In this document: positions 27,191-35,195 of the stretch, piece by piece
How positions within the stretch are numbered: the stretch's first letter is position 1
How the letters are laid out: each line of letters begins with the position of its first letter
DNA from: Streptomyces sp. NBC_01264
Lineage (GTDB): Bacteria; Actinomycetota; Actinomycetes; Streptomycetales; Streptomycetaceae
Direction of reading: 5' to 3'
Length of the DNA: 64,000 nt
NCBI RefSeq assembly: GCF_026340675.1
Contig: NZ_JAPEOX010000001.1
Coordinates: 186,001-250,000, forward strand
Notes under the pieces: model-generated
What the model was told of the DNA's origin: nothing
Database searches by the model: none
What the model saw: only the letters and a program-made list of their open reading frames with translations
Position numbers and translations under genes: made by a program

Positions 27191-28639
27191 GGCGGATTCA
27201 ACTGGTCGTCGCAACACCTCGTGATCGTGGAGGTGTGGGGTGGTTCGTCGTCAGCAGGCAGCGGACAGGGCGGTGCGTCCGAAGTTGAGGTCTCCGGGGC
27301 ATCCGAAGTACCAGCGTCATGTCGAGGCGGCGTTCTGGACGGAGATCGCCAAGGGCCTTCTTGCCGAGGAGGCCGCGGCCGTCGTCGGCGTGGCGCCGGC
27401 GGTCGCGACGCGCTGGTACCGCCAGTGTGGCGGCATGCGACCGTTCGATCCGAAGCCGCCTTCGGGCAGATACCTGTCGTTTCGCGAGCGGGAAGAAATC
27501 GCGCTTCTCAAAGCCCAGGGCAAAGGAGTGCGCGAGATCGCTCGAGATGTCGGTCGTGATCCTGGAACGAGTTCCCGGGAACTGAGGCGCAACGCGGCCA
27601 CGAGAGCCGGCAGGCGTGACTATCGGGCGTCCGTTGCCCAGTGGAAAGCCGACATGGCTGCACGCCGCCCGAAAGCGGCAAAGCTCGTTGCCAACCCGCG
27701 GTTGCACGCCTACGTCCAGGAGCGACTGTCCGGTCAGATCAGCACGCCATGCGGCAGGGCTATCGCAGGTCCTGCAACAGGCAACTGGACGGGACGGAAC
27801 AAGCCGCATCGCGCGGATCGGGCATGGGTCCAGGCTTGGAGTCCGGAGCAGATCGCGAACCGGATCAAGCTGGAATTCCCGGATGATGAGTCCATGCGCA
27901 TCAGCCACGAGGCGATCTACCAGGCCCTCTACATTCAGGGCCGCGGAGCGCTGAAACGCGAGCTCATTCTGTGTCTTCGAACCGGTCGCGCTCTGCGTGC
28001 GCCGCGGGCGCGTTCACGCCGGAAGACCTGGGCGCACGTGACGCCGGAAGCGTTAATCAGCGAGAGGCCCGCCGAGGTCGAGGACCGTGCTGTTCCCGGC
28101 CACTGGGAAGGGGACCTGATCATCGGGCTGGAGCGTTCCGCGATCGGCACCGTAGTCGAGCGGTCGACCCGGTTCACGATGCTGGTCCACCTGCCCCGCG
28201 AGGAAGGGTTCGGGACAATCCCCCGAACGAAGAACGGCCCCGCCCTGGCCGGTTACGGAGCGATCTCCATGAAGAACGCACTCGCCAACACGATGTCGAC
28301 GCTGCCCGAGCAGCTGAGGCGCTCTGTGACATGGGACCGCGGCAAGGAGATGTCGGCACACACGCAGTTCCGCATCGAGACCGGTATCCCTGTGTTCTTC
28401 GCCGATCCACACAGCCCATGGCAGCGAGGCACAAACGAGAACACGAACGGGCTCCTGCGTCAGTACTTCCCGAAAGGCACCGACCTTTCACGCTGGTCCG
28501 CCGAGGACATCGAAGCTGTCGCCCACGCACTGAACACCAGACCACGCAAGACACTCGGCTGGAAGACCCCAGCCGAGGCACTCAACGAGCAAGTACTGTT
28601 GCTCCAACAGGCCTGTGTTGCAACGACCGGTTGAGTCCA
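27191..28639 (+). mobile_element. IS30-family element, with CAG target duplication
   Basis: Inverted ends read GATTCAACTGGTCGTCGCAA at the left and GACTCAACCGGTCGTTGCAA (inverted) at the right. CAG stands on both sides (27188-27190, 28640-28642) and occurs once in the intact host gene. Confidence 0.9.
27240..28634 (+). CDS. IS30-family transposase
   Basis: The 464-residue protein appears intact. It has an N-terminal HTH pair (GLLAEEAAAVVGVAPAVATR, ALLKAQGKGVREIARDVGRD) and the IS30 catalytic core: HWEGDLIIGLERSAIGTVVE, TWDRGKEMSAH and HSPWQRGTNENTNGLLRQYF with the catalytic glutamate. The stop lies in the right inverted end. This is one of few transposases here with no visible damage, so it may be active. 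Confidence 0.93.
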   Translation: MVRRQQAADRAVRPKLRSPGHPKYQRHVEAAFWTEIAKGLLAEEAAAVVGVAPAVATRWYRQCGGMRPFDPKPPSGRYLSFREREEIALLKAQGKGVREIARDVGRDPGTSSRELRRNAATRAGRRDYRASVAQWKADMAARRPKAAKLVANPRLHAYVQERLSGQISTPCGRAIAGPATGNWTGRNKPHRADRAWVQAWSPEQIANRIKLEFPDDESMRISHEAIYQALYIQGRGALKRELILCLRTGRALRAPRARSRRKTWAHVTPEALISERPAEVEDRAVPGHWEGDLIIGLERSAIGTVVERSTRFTMLVHLPREEGFGTIPRTKNGPALAGYGAISMKNALANTMSTLPEQLRRSVTWDRGKEMSAHTQFRIETGIPVFFADPHSPWQRGTNENTNGLLRQYFPKGTDLSRWSAEDIEAVAHALNTRPRKTLGWKTPAEALNEQVLLLQQACVATTG

Positions 28640-28969
28640 AGCAGTACACGAGCAGGGCATTCGCCGAAGCCTGCAGGTCAGCAGGGGTCCGGCGAAGCAT
28701 GAGCGCGGTCGGGTCCAGCGCGGACAACGCACTCGCCGAGTCCTTCAACGCGACCTTCAAACGCGAAACCCTGCAGGGACGAAAGAGCTGGCCAGACGAG
28801 TGCGAAGCCCGACTCGACGCCTTCCGATGGCTGACCCGATACAACACCCGACGCCGACACTCCCGCCTCGGACAACGATCACCGATCGCCTTCGAAAACG
28901 CCCTCCACCTCACACCAACTACGCTGACACCAGCCGCATAACCCGTGTTCAGGATTCGGGGTCAAGGCC

Positions 28970-29051
28970 CGACCACGACCTCGCCCACACCACCGCCATC
29001 ACCCCCACGCCCCAAGGCGGCAAGACGATCCGCGCACTACTCCCCCGATAG
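28970..29051 (+). pseudogene. C-terminal end of an HATPase anti-sigma-like gene
   Basis: Immediately after the IS3 end the frame reads DHDLAHTTAITPTPQGGKTI and RALLPR, then stops. This matches the last 26 residues of the intact ATPase at 22,395-22,787 (VNDLALATVITPRPEGGKTV). The rest of the gene is absent, so the IS3 element or a linked deletion removed it. Confidence 0.7.
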
Positions 29052-29212
29052 GACGGGTTGAGGCGGAGCCGGCCAGCCGACAGGACGACCGTGTACTGCG
29101 ATGCACCCACAGGTCTCCGTGTAGATGGCGGACGCAGCCACGTCACGTTCCGGAGGGTGTGACCGCACGCTGTCGGGCACGAGGTCGCCGAGGTCCAACG
29201 AGCAGGGTCCGG

Positions 29213-29422
29213 TCAGCCGCGGTGGAAAAGGTCGGGATCGCGTGAGCGGTGCCGGCCTGTCGCCGGACCGCCGGATCCTCCCAGAGCGGGAACCTCCCGG
29301 CCCTCCTGGAGCCATTGCCGTTCCACGGCGTCGTAGATCGGCGAATCCGACACCAAGCTGCCACCCAGCCGCAGCCCGGGCCCCGTGGAACACCGTGGTG
29401 CGGGAACGGTTCTCTGGTCCAT
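29213..29422 (-). CDS. Small conserved-looking hypothetical protein
   Basis: This 69-residue frame contains RLGGSLVSDSPIYDAVERQW and EGREVPALG, and ends PDLFHRG. The pattern resembles small Streptomyces hypotheticals but I cannot name a family. The first 15 residues differ in character from the rest, so the true start may be different or the gene truncated. No good ribosome site. Confidence 0.35.
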   Translation of the reverse strand: MDQRTVPAPRCSTGPGLRLGGSLVSDSPIYDAVERQWLQEGREVPALGGSGGPATGRHRSRDPDLFHRG

Positions 29423-29560
29423 GACCAGCCCAACGACGCGCCACGGGACACCGTGGCGGGCCGTGATCCACCCGTCACCTCACAGGCGTCGCGCGGGTGA
29501 CGTGCGCGCAGCACTCCCACGCCGTCGGGCAAGCTCTGCGGGCAAGCTCGGTGAGACCGG

Positions 29561-29773
29561 TCAGGAGCCGAAGAGGCGCAGGACGCGTGAGGCGTCGCGG
29601 AGGTTCTCGGGGGCTGGTGCTGTGCCGGTCAGGGGCATCAGGTGCTGGTTGCCGCAGGTGCCGGGCTGCTGGTGATCGACCTCCCAGTCCCAGTCAGCCT
29701 CGGCGGTCGACGAGCCGGTGGCGTAGAGGGGCTGGTGGCAGGAACGGCACCAGTAGAAGGGGCGTTCGCTCAC
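29561..29773 (-). CDS. Small zinc-ribbon-like protein
   Basis: The 70-residue product starts with GTG (GGGAG 5-9 nt upstream). It has CRSCHQ near residue 9 and a second cysteine/histidine group (TCGNQH) near residue 40, spaced as in small zinc-binding proteins. The tail is Ala/Pro-rich. Function unknown. It shares style and orientation with the next small gene (29,950). Confidence 0.6.
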   Translation of the reverse strand: MSERPFYWCRSCHQPLYATGSSTAEADWDWEVDHQQPGTCGNQHLMPLTGTAPAPENLRDASRVLRLFGS

Positions 29774-29949
29774 ACGGTCTCCCGGCGAATGGTCACCACG
29801 GGGTGGTGGACGGGTGTGGGCGGCCCGGGGCGGGAAGGGCTGTCAGGGGCCGAGCCTGGAGCAGCACCAGGGATCCAGAATCTGTCATTCACATCTGCTG
29901 AAACGATCCCGCACCGCGCAGGTCACCCCGCCGCACCGAAGGCCGGGGC

Positions 29950-30117
29950 TCACTCGCGGTGGGCCAGGACCCGGTCCGCCGCGAGGTGAGGGCAGTCATC
30001 AGTGTGCCAGGTCACCGACGCCTTGCCCTGCACGATCCACACCGAACGGACCTCACCCTCCCGACCGGTAGCACCACACACAACACAGCGGACAGGCAGT
30101 ACGAACACATCCAACAT
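29950..30117 (-). CDS. 55-residue Cys/His small protein
   Basis: The ATG at 30115-30117 has a strong GGGGAGGGATG upstream. The product begins MLDVFVLPVRCVVCGATGRE, continues with VWIVQGKASVTWHTDDCPHL and ends ADRVLAHRE. The CVVCG and DCPH motifs could hold a zinc ion. A longer open frame starts further upstream but has no ribosome site. Function unknown. Confidence 0.6.
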   Translation of the reverse strand: MLDVFVLPVRCVVCGATGREGEVRSVWIVQGKASVTWHTDDCPHLAADRVLAHRE

Positions 30118-30730
30118 GGGCCATCCCTCCCCGACAGCGCCGACCACCCAATCCAGACCTGCCCAGAATTCAATCCCACGGACCCAGTCCACGAACCGTG
30201 AATCCGCGAACCCGGCAGCCTCTCGATTCCACCACCGCGTACACGAGGCCCCTGCCCCTCCCGAAGGGCAGGAAAGGCCACAAGCGGCCCGTACTGCACG
30301 CTCAGCCGCGGCGACGTCCCTCCACACGGAGCAGCAGTGCCAGGGGCGCGTCCGGGCCGCACCTCGGCGGCCAGGACAGGCCCGGGGCGGGGCCCAGGCC
30401 CTGCCGAGGAACGTGGCGGTTTACGCAGTGGTGAGCGGCCGTTGCGTGCCGGCCCTGTCGATGAGCAGCTTCGCTGCGGCGTGGTTTCTCGTCGGCCCTC
30501 ATCATGTCGACCACGGCCCGGGTTGGATCGGGTATCGGGAGGTGCTGGTGAGTGCGCCGGCCAGGGAGTCGGAGGTCGCCGCCCGGGGTAGCGAGGTCCG
30601 CGAGCCCGCAAGGTGAGGCCACGGGGCAGGTCGCGTGCTCGTTCGACGCCGCAGCACGAGGGCCGGAGCAGGCCTGCGGCATCCCGGGGCCGACCGGCTC
30701 AGGCCCGGGGGCGGTGGGGGTGGGGGTGGA
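30118..30730. other. No supported gene
   Basis: Both strands have open frames of low coding quality over 613 bp. I see no domain, strong ribosome site, hairpin or RNA gene. Confidence 0.5.
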
Positions 30731-31150
30731 TCAGGTGAGGCGCAGGACGCTCATGATCGTCTTACCGCGGGGGTGGCTGCGGATGTCGACGTGTGCCGCG
30801 AGTCGCTGGATGAGCGGCCAGCCGAACCCACCGGGCTGCTCCGGGGCAGCCGCCCGGGCCGTGGGAGCGTGCGGGCTCCATCGCTGACACACACGCGCAG
30901 GGCCTCGCCCGTGATCTCGGCGCAGAAGGCGATGAGTCCGCCGCCGTGGCGGATCGCGTTGGTGACCAGTTCCGAGGTCACCAGCAGCGCGTCCGCGGTG
31001 GTGACGCTGTCCAGGGCGATGCCCGCATGCTGCAGCAGAGCAGCAACCTCGTCGCGGGCCTCGGCGGCGGAGCGCGGCCGGGCGTCCGCCGCAGCGCTGC
31101 TGTCGCTGCGGCGGGTGGCTCCTTCGGGGGGCTGCTGTGGGCGGGTTCAT
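30731..31150 (-). pseudogene. HATPase anti-sigma-factor-like gene with two frameshifts
   Basis: An ATG near 31148 begins NPPTAAP, then the frame is lost in a C6 run. The next frame carries a normal RsbW-type domain: EARDEVAALLQHAGIALDSV, TSELVTNAIRHGGG (N box) and CAEITGEALRVCVSDG. A second change at a G-run near 30877 is needed to reach PGGFGWPLIQRLAAHVDI (G box) and KTIMSVLRLT. One C less and one G more would restore a single protein of about 139 residues. Both sites are homopolymers, so a read error is possible. Confidence 0.75.
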
Positions 31151-31220
31151 CGCCTCATCGCCTGCCCGGGCCTAGGCACGGCATGCGGACACACGTCAGT
31201 TCGGAGAATGAGCGTGGTGG

Positions 31221-31559
31221 TCAGCATGTCATCGCGCTCTCCAGGCTGTCAGTGATCCGGAACGCGGCCGCGGTGCCGGTGACTTCGAAGAGGCGGCGGA
31301 CGCCTATCTGCAGCGGGCCGGCCAGTACCAGGGATACCCCTGCCGCCTGGTGCAGGTTCTGGGCGTCGAGCAGGGCGTGCAGGGCGTGCAGGGCGTGGGA
31401 GTCCGCGAAGTCGGCGTCCGAGAGATCGACGACCGTACGCGATCTCCCGCTTGCCGCGGCCTCGGCGAGAGCCTGGGCGAGGCCGGGGGCACTGTCCTCG
31501 TCGATGGCTCCGCGCAGACGGATCAGCGCTATGTCCTCATGCGTGGCCGTGGTGACCAC
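31221..31559 (-). CDS. STAS-domain anti-sigma factor antagonist
   Basis: The domain is complete in 112 residues: HEDIALIRLRGAIDEDSAPG, RTVVDLSDADFADSHALHAL with a serine at the usual phospho-acceptor position, and VSLVLAGPLQIGVRRLFEVT. GTG at 31557-31559 is the most likely start; the longer upstream frame is antisense to the thiolase relic. The gene follows the broken ATPase gene in the same direction (70 bp upstream of it), so the two may once have formed a kinase/antagonist pair. Confidence 0.8.
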   Translation of the reverse strand: MVTTATHEDIALIRLRGAIDEDSAPGLAQALAEAAASGRSRTVVDLSDADFADSHALHALHALLDAQNLHQAAGVSLVLAGPLQIGVRRLFEVTGTAAAFRITDSLESAMTC

Positions 31560-31560
31560 C

Positions 31561-32467
31561 GCTGCGGTGACGCGCGAGCCGTTGTGGCCGCCGGTGTGGA
31601 GTCCCAGTCCCGTCTCGCGTACGGGAGCTCCGACACCTGGCCCGGCACCCGCAACCCCGCCTTCGCCGACGCCGAAGCCCGCACCGCCCACCGCTCCGCC
31701 ACCGCCGGCGAGACGTGGTACGAGCCCCGCACCGGCGGCGCCCTGCCCGACCCCTACCTCCCCGTCGCACTCGCCGCCGAACACGCCGCCGACGTCTACG
31801 GCATCACCCGCACCGAGATGGACTCATACGCCGTCCGCTCCCACCGCCTCGCCGGCCGTGCCTGGGAGAGCGGATTCTTCACCCCCGAAATCGTCCCCGT
31901 CCTCACCCCGGCGGGGGAAAGGGTCACCCGCGACGACTGCCCCCGCCAAGGGGTCACCCTCGACACCTTGGCCGCCCTCGCCCCCGCCGCACGCCCCGAC
32001 GGCCGGGTCACCGCCGGGAACGCGGCCCCCCTCAGCGACGGCGCCGCGGCCGTCCTCGTCATGGACGAAGCCTTCGCCCGCGCCTGCGGCATCACCCCGC
32101 TGGCCCGGATCCTCGCCACCGCGGTCAGCGCCCACACCCCCGAAACCGAGGGCCCGGCCCCCGTCGAAGCCACCCGCAGCGTCCTGGCCCGTACCGGCAT
32201 GACCCTCGATGACATCGACGTCTGCGTCGGCAACGAACCCTTCGCCGCCCAAATGCTCGCCTACTGCCGCGAACTCGACTGCAACCCGGACCGCTTCAAC
32301 ACCCGAGGCGGCTCCATCGCCCTGGGCGAGCCGTACGGAGCCGCAGGCGCCCGCCTGACCACCACCGCCCTCAACACCCTGCGCCAGGACGACGCCTCCA
32401 CCGCCCTGATCCCGTCGTCGCCGCGGGCGGCATCGGCATGACCGCCGTCCTCGAACGCCTCGCCTGA
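31561..32467 (+). pseudogene. Thiolase-like relic, N-terminus missing and 3' frameshift
   Basis: Homology begins abruptly at DARAVVAAGVESQSR, corresponding to the stretch after the catalytic cysteine of a thiolase, so about 110 residues are lost. It goes on through NEPFAAQMLAYCRELDCNPD and GGSIALGEPYGAAGARLTTT. One base near 32413 must be corrected to read VVAAGGIGMTAVLERLA at the end. The catalytic histidine of the GHPxG motif is E here and the final cysteine of CxGGG is A, so even the parent may have been a non-catalytic thiolase-like protein. It abuts the start of the STAS gene head to head. Confidence 0.75.
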
Positions 32468-32700
32468 CGAACGCGTGGAAGGCCGTTCAGTCCGGCGAGC
32501 CGAATCGCCGGTGCAGCCCACAAAGCCAGATGCCGTCACCGCCTGGTGGACCGTCAGCCACCCGAGGGAGAGGAACATTCACAGGTCACGCCCGTCCTCG
32601 GTCGATCACCACCGCGACTGGCCGCGAGCGGAGCCCAGGGCGGTGGTCCGGCGCGGGCTGGAAGGTGTCGGGCGCCCGGAGGCCGGGAGTGCTGGAAACA

Positions 32701-32973
32701 ATGGTCCGCATGCGGACGTGCTGGGTGTACCAGTTCCGGGAGGGCCCGGAGCGTCAGGTCGTCGAGGTACTGGCGGACGGGGACGGAATGCCCCGGCAGA
32801 TCCAAGTACGACAGTCCCGCCCGCGTGGGCTGGGGGACGGGTACGTTCTGCGGCATGCCGACGCCTCCGCGCGGCTTGCCGTCTACACCTGGGTACGGCG
32901 GGGCGAGCCTGAGCTCGTGACCGCCCACCTGCTGGAGCTCTTGGCCGAGATCTGCCCCCAGGAGACTGCCTGA
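32701..32973 (+). CDS. Hypothetical protein, 90 residues
   Basis: The ATG at 32701 opens a frame beginning MVRMRTCWVYQFREGPERQV and continuing with LRHADASARLAVYTWVRRGE and a C-terminal amphipathic helix (AHLLELLAEI). GGGAG lies 11 nt upstream. It has a natural amino-acid pattern and a mixed alpha/beta look. I do not recognise a family. Confidence 0.55.
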   Translation: MVRMRTCWVYQFREGPERQVVEVLADGDGMPRQIQVRQSRPRGLGDGYVLRHADASARLAVYTWVRRGEPELVTAHLLELLAEICPQETA

Positions 32974-33333
32974 TAGGTCGTAGGAGCGACCCAGAGGGAT
33001 TCCGAACAGGAGTAGCACGAGGTCCGGACCGGCGGAACAACGGTTTGGTCGACGCCTCGGTCGGGGCACTGGTCGCGGATGCCGGTCGTCTGCCCCGTCT
33101 GCGACGCCCGTACCAGCCTGTTCTGCGTCCGCGACTCGACATCACCCGCAGAGATTCCGTCAGCCTGAAACGTCCTCATAGAGACGCTGCCGCAAGGGCA
33201 GAAGGACGGCTACATCAGCCACGGCGGCCAGCCGAGCCAACAGACGCCGAATAGCTCGGCTCTGGAAGCCGTCTGCCAGGCGCTCAAGGCCGCGCACCAG
33301 CCGCCCTCAAATACACCGGTGCCAACGGAGCCC
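32974..33333 (+). other. Leader region of HSP18-regulator-like gene
   Basis: No full gene. A 29-codon frame at 33076-33165 (MPVVCPVCDARTSLFCVRDS...) has three cysteines and is followed, after one TGA, by an in-phase frame (ETLPQGQKDGYISHGG...) leading into the next gene. It may be an N-terminal extension cut by a nonsense change. Confidence 0.35.
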
Positions 33334-33684
33334 ATGTCAGCGGTGGGCTCTGATCCACTGGCCGCACTGCTGGTGCTGCGCGAGATCCGTGAGGAGCTCG
33401 CCGACTGGGAGAGCGGACTGATCGAGACCGCCCGCGGGCGTGGTGCAAGCTGGGCCGATCTCGCCGGGCCCCTCGGGGTCGCCAGCCGTCAGGCCGCCGA
33501 GCGCCGCCATCTGCGTCTGCGCCCTGGCGGCTCCGTCGGGCCGGCGACGAGTGGGCGCACGCTGGGCAGCGGCTCCATGGCATGGCACGAGGCGGGGCGG
33601 CAACCAACTGGTTGCCGCCCCGCCTCGTTCGATCCGCGTCCCGCGTCGGTTACAGCCGGTGCGGGCCGTCGTAGTAGCCGCTGA
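33334..33684 (+). CDS. HSP18-transcriptional-regulator-like HTH protein, probably truncated
   Basis: ATG at 33334 with GGAG 6-7 nt upstream. The first 65 residues contain DPLAALLVLREIREELADWE and ARGRGASWADLAGPLGVASR followed by QAAERRHLRLRPG, the HTH region typical of Streptomyces proteins named HSP18 transcriptional regulators. Beyond RPG the homology ends and the frame crosses a perfect hairpin (33588-33627), so the C-terminal part is probably not real and the gene is truncated. Confidence 0.65.
   Translation: MSAVGSDPLAALLVLREIREELADWESGLIETARGRGASWADLAGPLGVASRQAAERRHLRLRPGGSVGPATSGRTLGSGSMAWHEAGRQPTGCRPASFDPRPASVTAGAGRRSSR
33588..33627. terminator. Perfect 19-bp inverted repeat, bidirectional terminator
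   Basis: Arms CGAGGCGGGGCGGCAACCA and its exact complement flank an AC centre. It lies 22 bp after the stop of the minus-strand PRC-barrel gene, as expected for its terminator. No T tract, which is common in Streptomyces. Confidence 0.8.
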
Positions 33685-34003
33685 CCTGGCGGTGATAGTC
33701 CGCGTCACCGAGATGCTTGTCCTTGTCGAACTCGGGAGCGTTCTTGATCTGCTCCTTCGTCCGGTCGACATAGATCTTCTCGTCGTTCGCGTCGATCCGG
33801 CTGATCGTGCCCGCCGGCAGGAGAACTTCCTTGCCGAAGATCCACGGACCGGTGTCGACCACGATGTACGAGGAGCCGACCTCGTCCGAGTGCTTGTCGA
33901 CCTTGCCGATGGAACCGTCGCTCGCCTCGACCTTGTACCCCGTCAGATCCGCACCAGCCGAACGGCCGGCGGTCTCGCGGTAACCCCAAAAGTTCTCAGT
34001 CAT
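33650..34003 (-). CDS. PRC-barrel domain protein
   Basis: The ATG at 34001-34003 has GAAGGAG upstream. The 117-residue protein reads MTENFWGYRETAGRSAGADL, then LTGYKVEASDGSIGKVDKHS and YIVVDTGPWIFGKEVLLPAG, the PRC-barrel fold, ending with DRTKEQIKNAPEFDKDKHLG. PRC-barrel proteins of this kind are small cytosolic proteins often induced by stress in actinobacteria, with no known enzyme activity. It is followed by a strong hairpin and stands near other stress-type genes. Base composition is a little lower in GC than the NRPS region. Confidence 0.88.
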   Translation of the reverse strand: MTENFWGYRETAGRSAGADLTGYKVEASDGSIGKVDKHSDEVGSSYIVVDTGPWIFGKEVLLPAGTISRIDANDEKIYVDRTKEQIKNAPEFDKDKHLGDADYHRQVSGYYDGPHRL

Positions 34004-34303
34004 GCGAAAACAACTCCTTCGGTCAAATAGGAGACGGAAGGGAAAAGGATTCCCGACCGGTCTTCCCTTTTTCCGTACTACGTTCACGGTTCACGGCGGA
34101 ACTCCCGTTCCGGCCTGACCACCGCCTGCCCCGCATTTCGCCCCCTACACAAACGGGGAAGGCGGGACCGAGACGGCCGTCGATCATTGGAGGTGAGCAG
34201 GTCCCCTGCTGCGTCGCGGCGACCGTCCCGGCATCCTCCCCATTACCCCCGATATCCGGCTTCACCCGGTACGGCAAAACCAGTACCCCCAGCATGGCGA
34301 CAT
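34004..34303 (-). promoter_or_regulatory. Upstream region of the PRC-barrel gene
   Basis: This 300-bp gap has no gene. It holds the PRC-barrel ribosome site and an A/T-richer block near 34020-34085 that may include the promoter; I cannot place boxes with certainty. Confidence 0.35.
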
Positions 34304-34348
34304 GGCGGTGGCCTGTCACCCCCGGTCGGGGGGTGACAGGCCACCGCC
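34304..34348. terminator. 20-bp stem terminator
   Basis: GGCGGTGGCCTGTCACCCCC is followed by GGTC and the inverted complement with one extra G. It lies 34 bp after the stop of the minus-strand hydrophobic peptide gene. Confidence 0.85.
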
Positions 34349-34381
34349 ACACCACATCTGAACTGCGCTTCTACAGATCAG

Positions 34382-34543
34382 CTACCAGCGATACCACCGG
34401 CCGCTGCTGCCCTTGGGACGTGCGACGAAGCCGATCAGCCACAGGATGAGGACCGCGATAGCGACCCACCAGAGAATTTTGATCGCGAAACCCGCACCAG
34501 CGAGAACCAGAACCAGCAGAAGAACAAGAAGCAGGGGAACCAT
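34382..34543 (-). CDS. Small hydrophobic membrane protein
   Basis: The ATG at 34541-34543 has TGGAGGTTG 7 nt upstream. The 53-residue protein is nearly all membrane: MVPLLLVLLLVLVLAGAGFA, then ILWWVAIAVLILWLIGFVAR and the basic tail KGSSGRWYRW. This is the pattern of the widespread Streptomyces proteins annotated only as hydrophobic protein, with two short membrane segments, similar in style to the Lmo0937 family. No known function; likely envelope stress. Confidence 0.8.
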   Translation of the reverse strand: MVPLLLVLLLVLVLAGAGFAIKILWWVAIAVLILWLIGFVARPKGSSGRWYRW

Positions 34544-34717
34544 AGTTATCAACCTCCACAGAACCGAATGCCCCTGCGATTCGAGACCATGCACGACTTC
34601 TTACCCGTTTCTTATCGGCTCAGGCGGGAAGCCGTATACGCCAGCCAGATCGCCTAGCTTTCCGGCCCCCAGTCAGGAGGAACCAGCCGCTCCACGTCGG
34701 GCCGTCTCGAGGCGCGC

Positions 34718-34855
34718 ATGCAGCGCCCCGGCCAGGACCCGGTCCACCCCGAGACCGCCCAGCCCTCCCGCGGCAAGCACCCCGACGGCAAGGAACGCCG
34801 CCGCGAGGAAGACCTGCCCGGCAACGAGCGCGACCTGCGCGAGGACGACGTCTGA
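34718..34855 (+). CDS. Small highly charged protein, 45 residues
   Basis: ATG at 34718 opens MQRPGQDPVHPETAQPSRGK, then HPDGKERRREEDLPGNERDL and REDDV. It is hydrophilic and probably disordered. An AGGAGGA at 34676 is too far from the ATG to be its ribosome site, so the true start is uncertain. A hairpin terminator follows 20 bp after the stop, which supports a real transcript. Confidence 0.5.
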   Translation: MQRPGQDPVHPETAQPSRGKHPDGKERRREEDLPGNERDLREDDV

Positions 34856-34875
34856 GCAGCCCCACCCCACACACG

Positions 34876-34916
34876 CAGAGCCCGGCCGGGCCCCACCATC
34901 AGACGGCCGGGCTCTG
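34876..34916. terminator. 13-bp stem terminator
   Basis: CAGAGCCCGGCCG and its exact complement are separated by 15 nt, 20 bp after the stop of the small charged gene. Confidence 0.75.
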
Positions 34917-35097
34917 TCACGCACCCCACCAGGCTGGACGGCGACACGGCCCTCGCCTGACGGGGTCGTGCGTGGCACGACGCGTCGCGTGCTCAGCAAG
35001 GGATGTTGACCTCGTGGACCACCGAACTGGCCGGGCGGGTGGAGGAACGAGGCCTCGCCGAACGTGCCGCGGGCCCTTCGGGGGGTGCGGACAGCAC

Positions 35098-35129
35098 AAC
35101 GGCTCCCCCTCCGGCGAGGGGGAGCCGTT
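35098..35129. terminator. 14-bp stem terminator after phosphatase gene
   Basis: AACGGCTCCCCCTC, a CGGC loop and the exact complement stand 67 bp downstream of the minus-strand phosphatase stop. On the plus strand the stem is followed by CTTGAC, on the minus strand by GTGCTG. Confidence 0.8.
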
Positions 35130-35195
35130 CTTGACTGGCGGGACCGGACCACTCGGGCGTGGCTGTGGTGTGTGGCACCCGTGAGGAGTCGGCCC

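Larger units (their letters stand above)
26585..28941 (+). pseudogene. IS3-family transposase OrfB split by IS30
   Basis: The 5' part (26585-27190) has YGVKRLCSILGVSRSSFYYW, then the integrase core with the first aspartate (YVGDITYLP) and the second (HTDHGAQ). The 3' part (28643-28941) resumes at YTSRAFAEACRSAGVRRSMS and carries the catalytic glutamate (ALAESFNATFKRE). Joining the two at the duplicated CAG restores one normal OrfB, so the gene was intact when the IS30 element inserted. Confidence 0.93.
26218..28969 (+). mobile_element. IS3-family element interrupted by an IS30 element
   Basis: The ends are inverted copies beginning GGCCTTGACCCC (26218 and, inverted, 28958-28969). Without the IS30 insert the element is about 1.3 kb, normal for IS3. 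No direct repeat flanks it: the left side is the broken IS5, the right side is an HATPase gene end, so recombination has removed one original flank. Confidence 0.85.

Noticed and set aside
34971..35132. Plus-strand 43-codon frame (MLTSWTTELAGRVEERGLAE...)
   Set aside because: It runs through the 14-bp terminator stem and ends in it, with no ribosome site.
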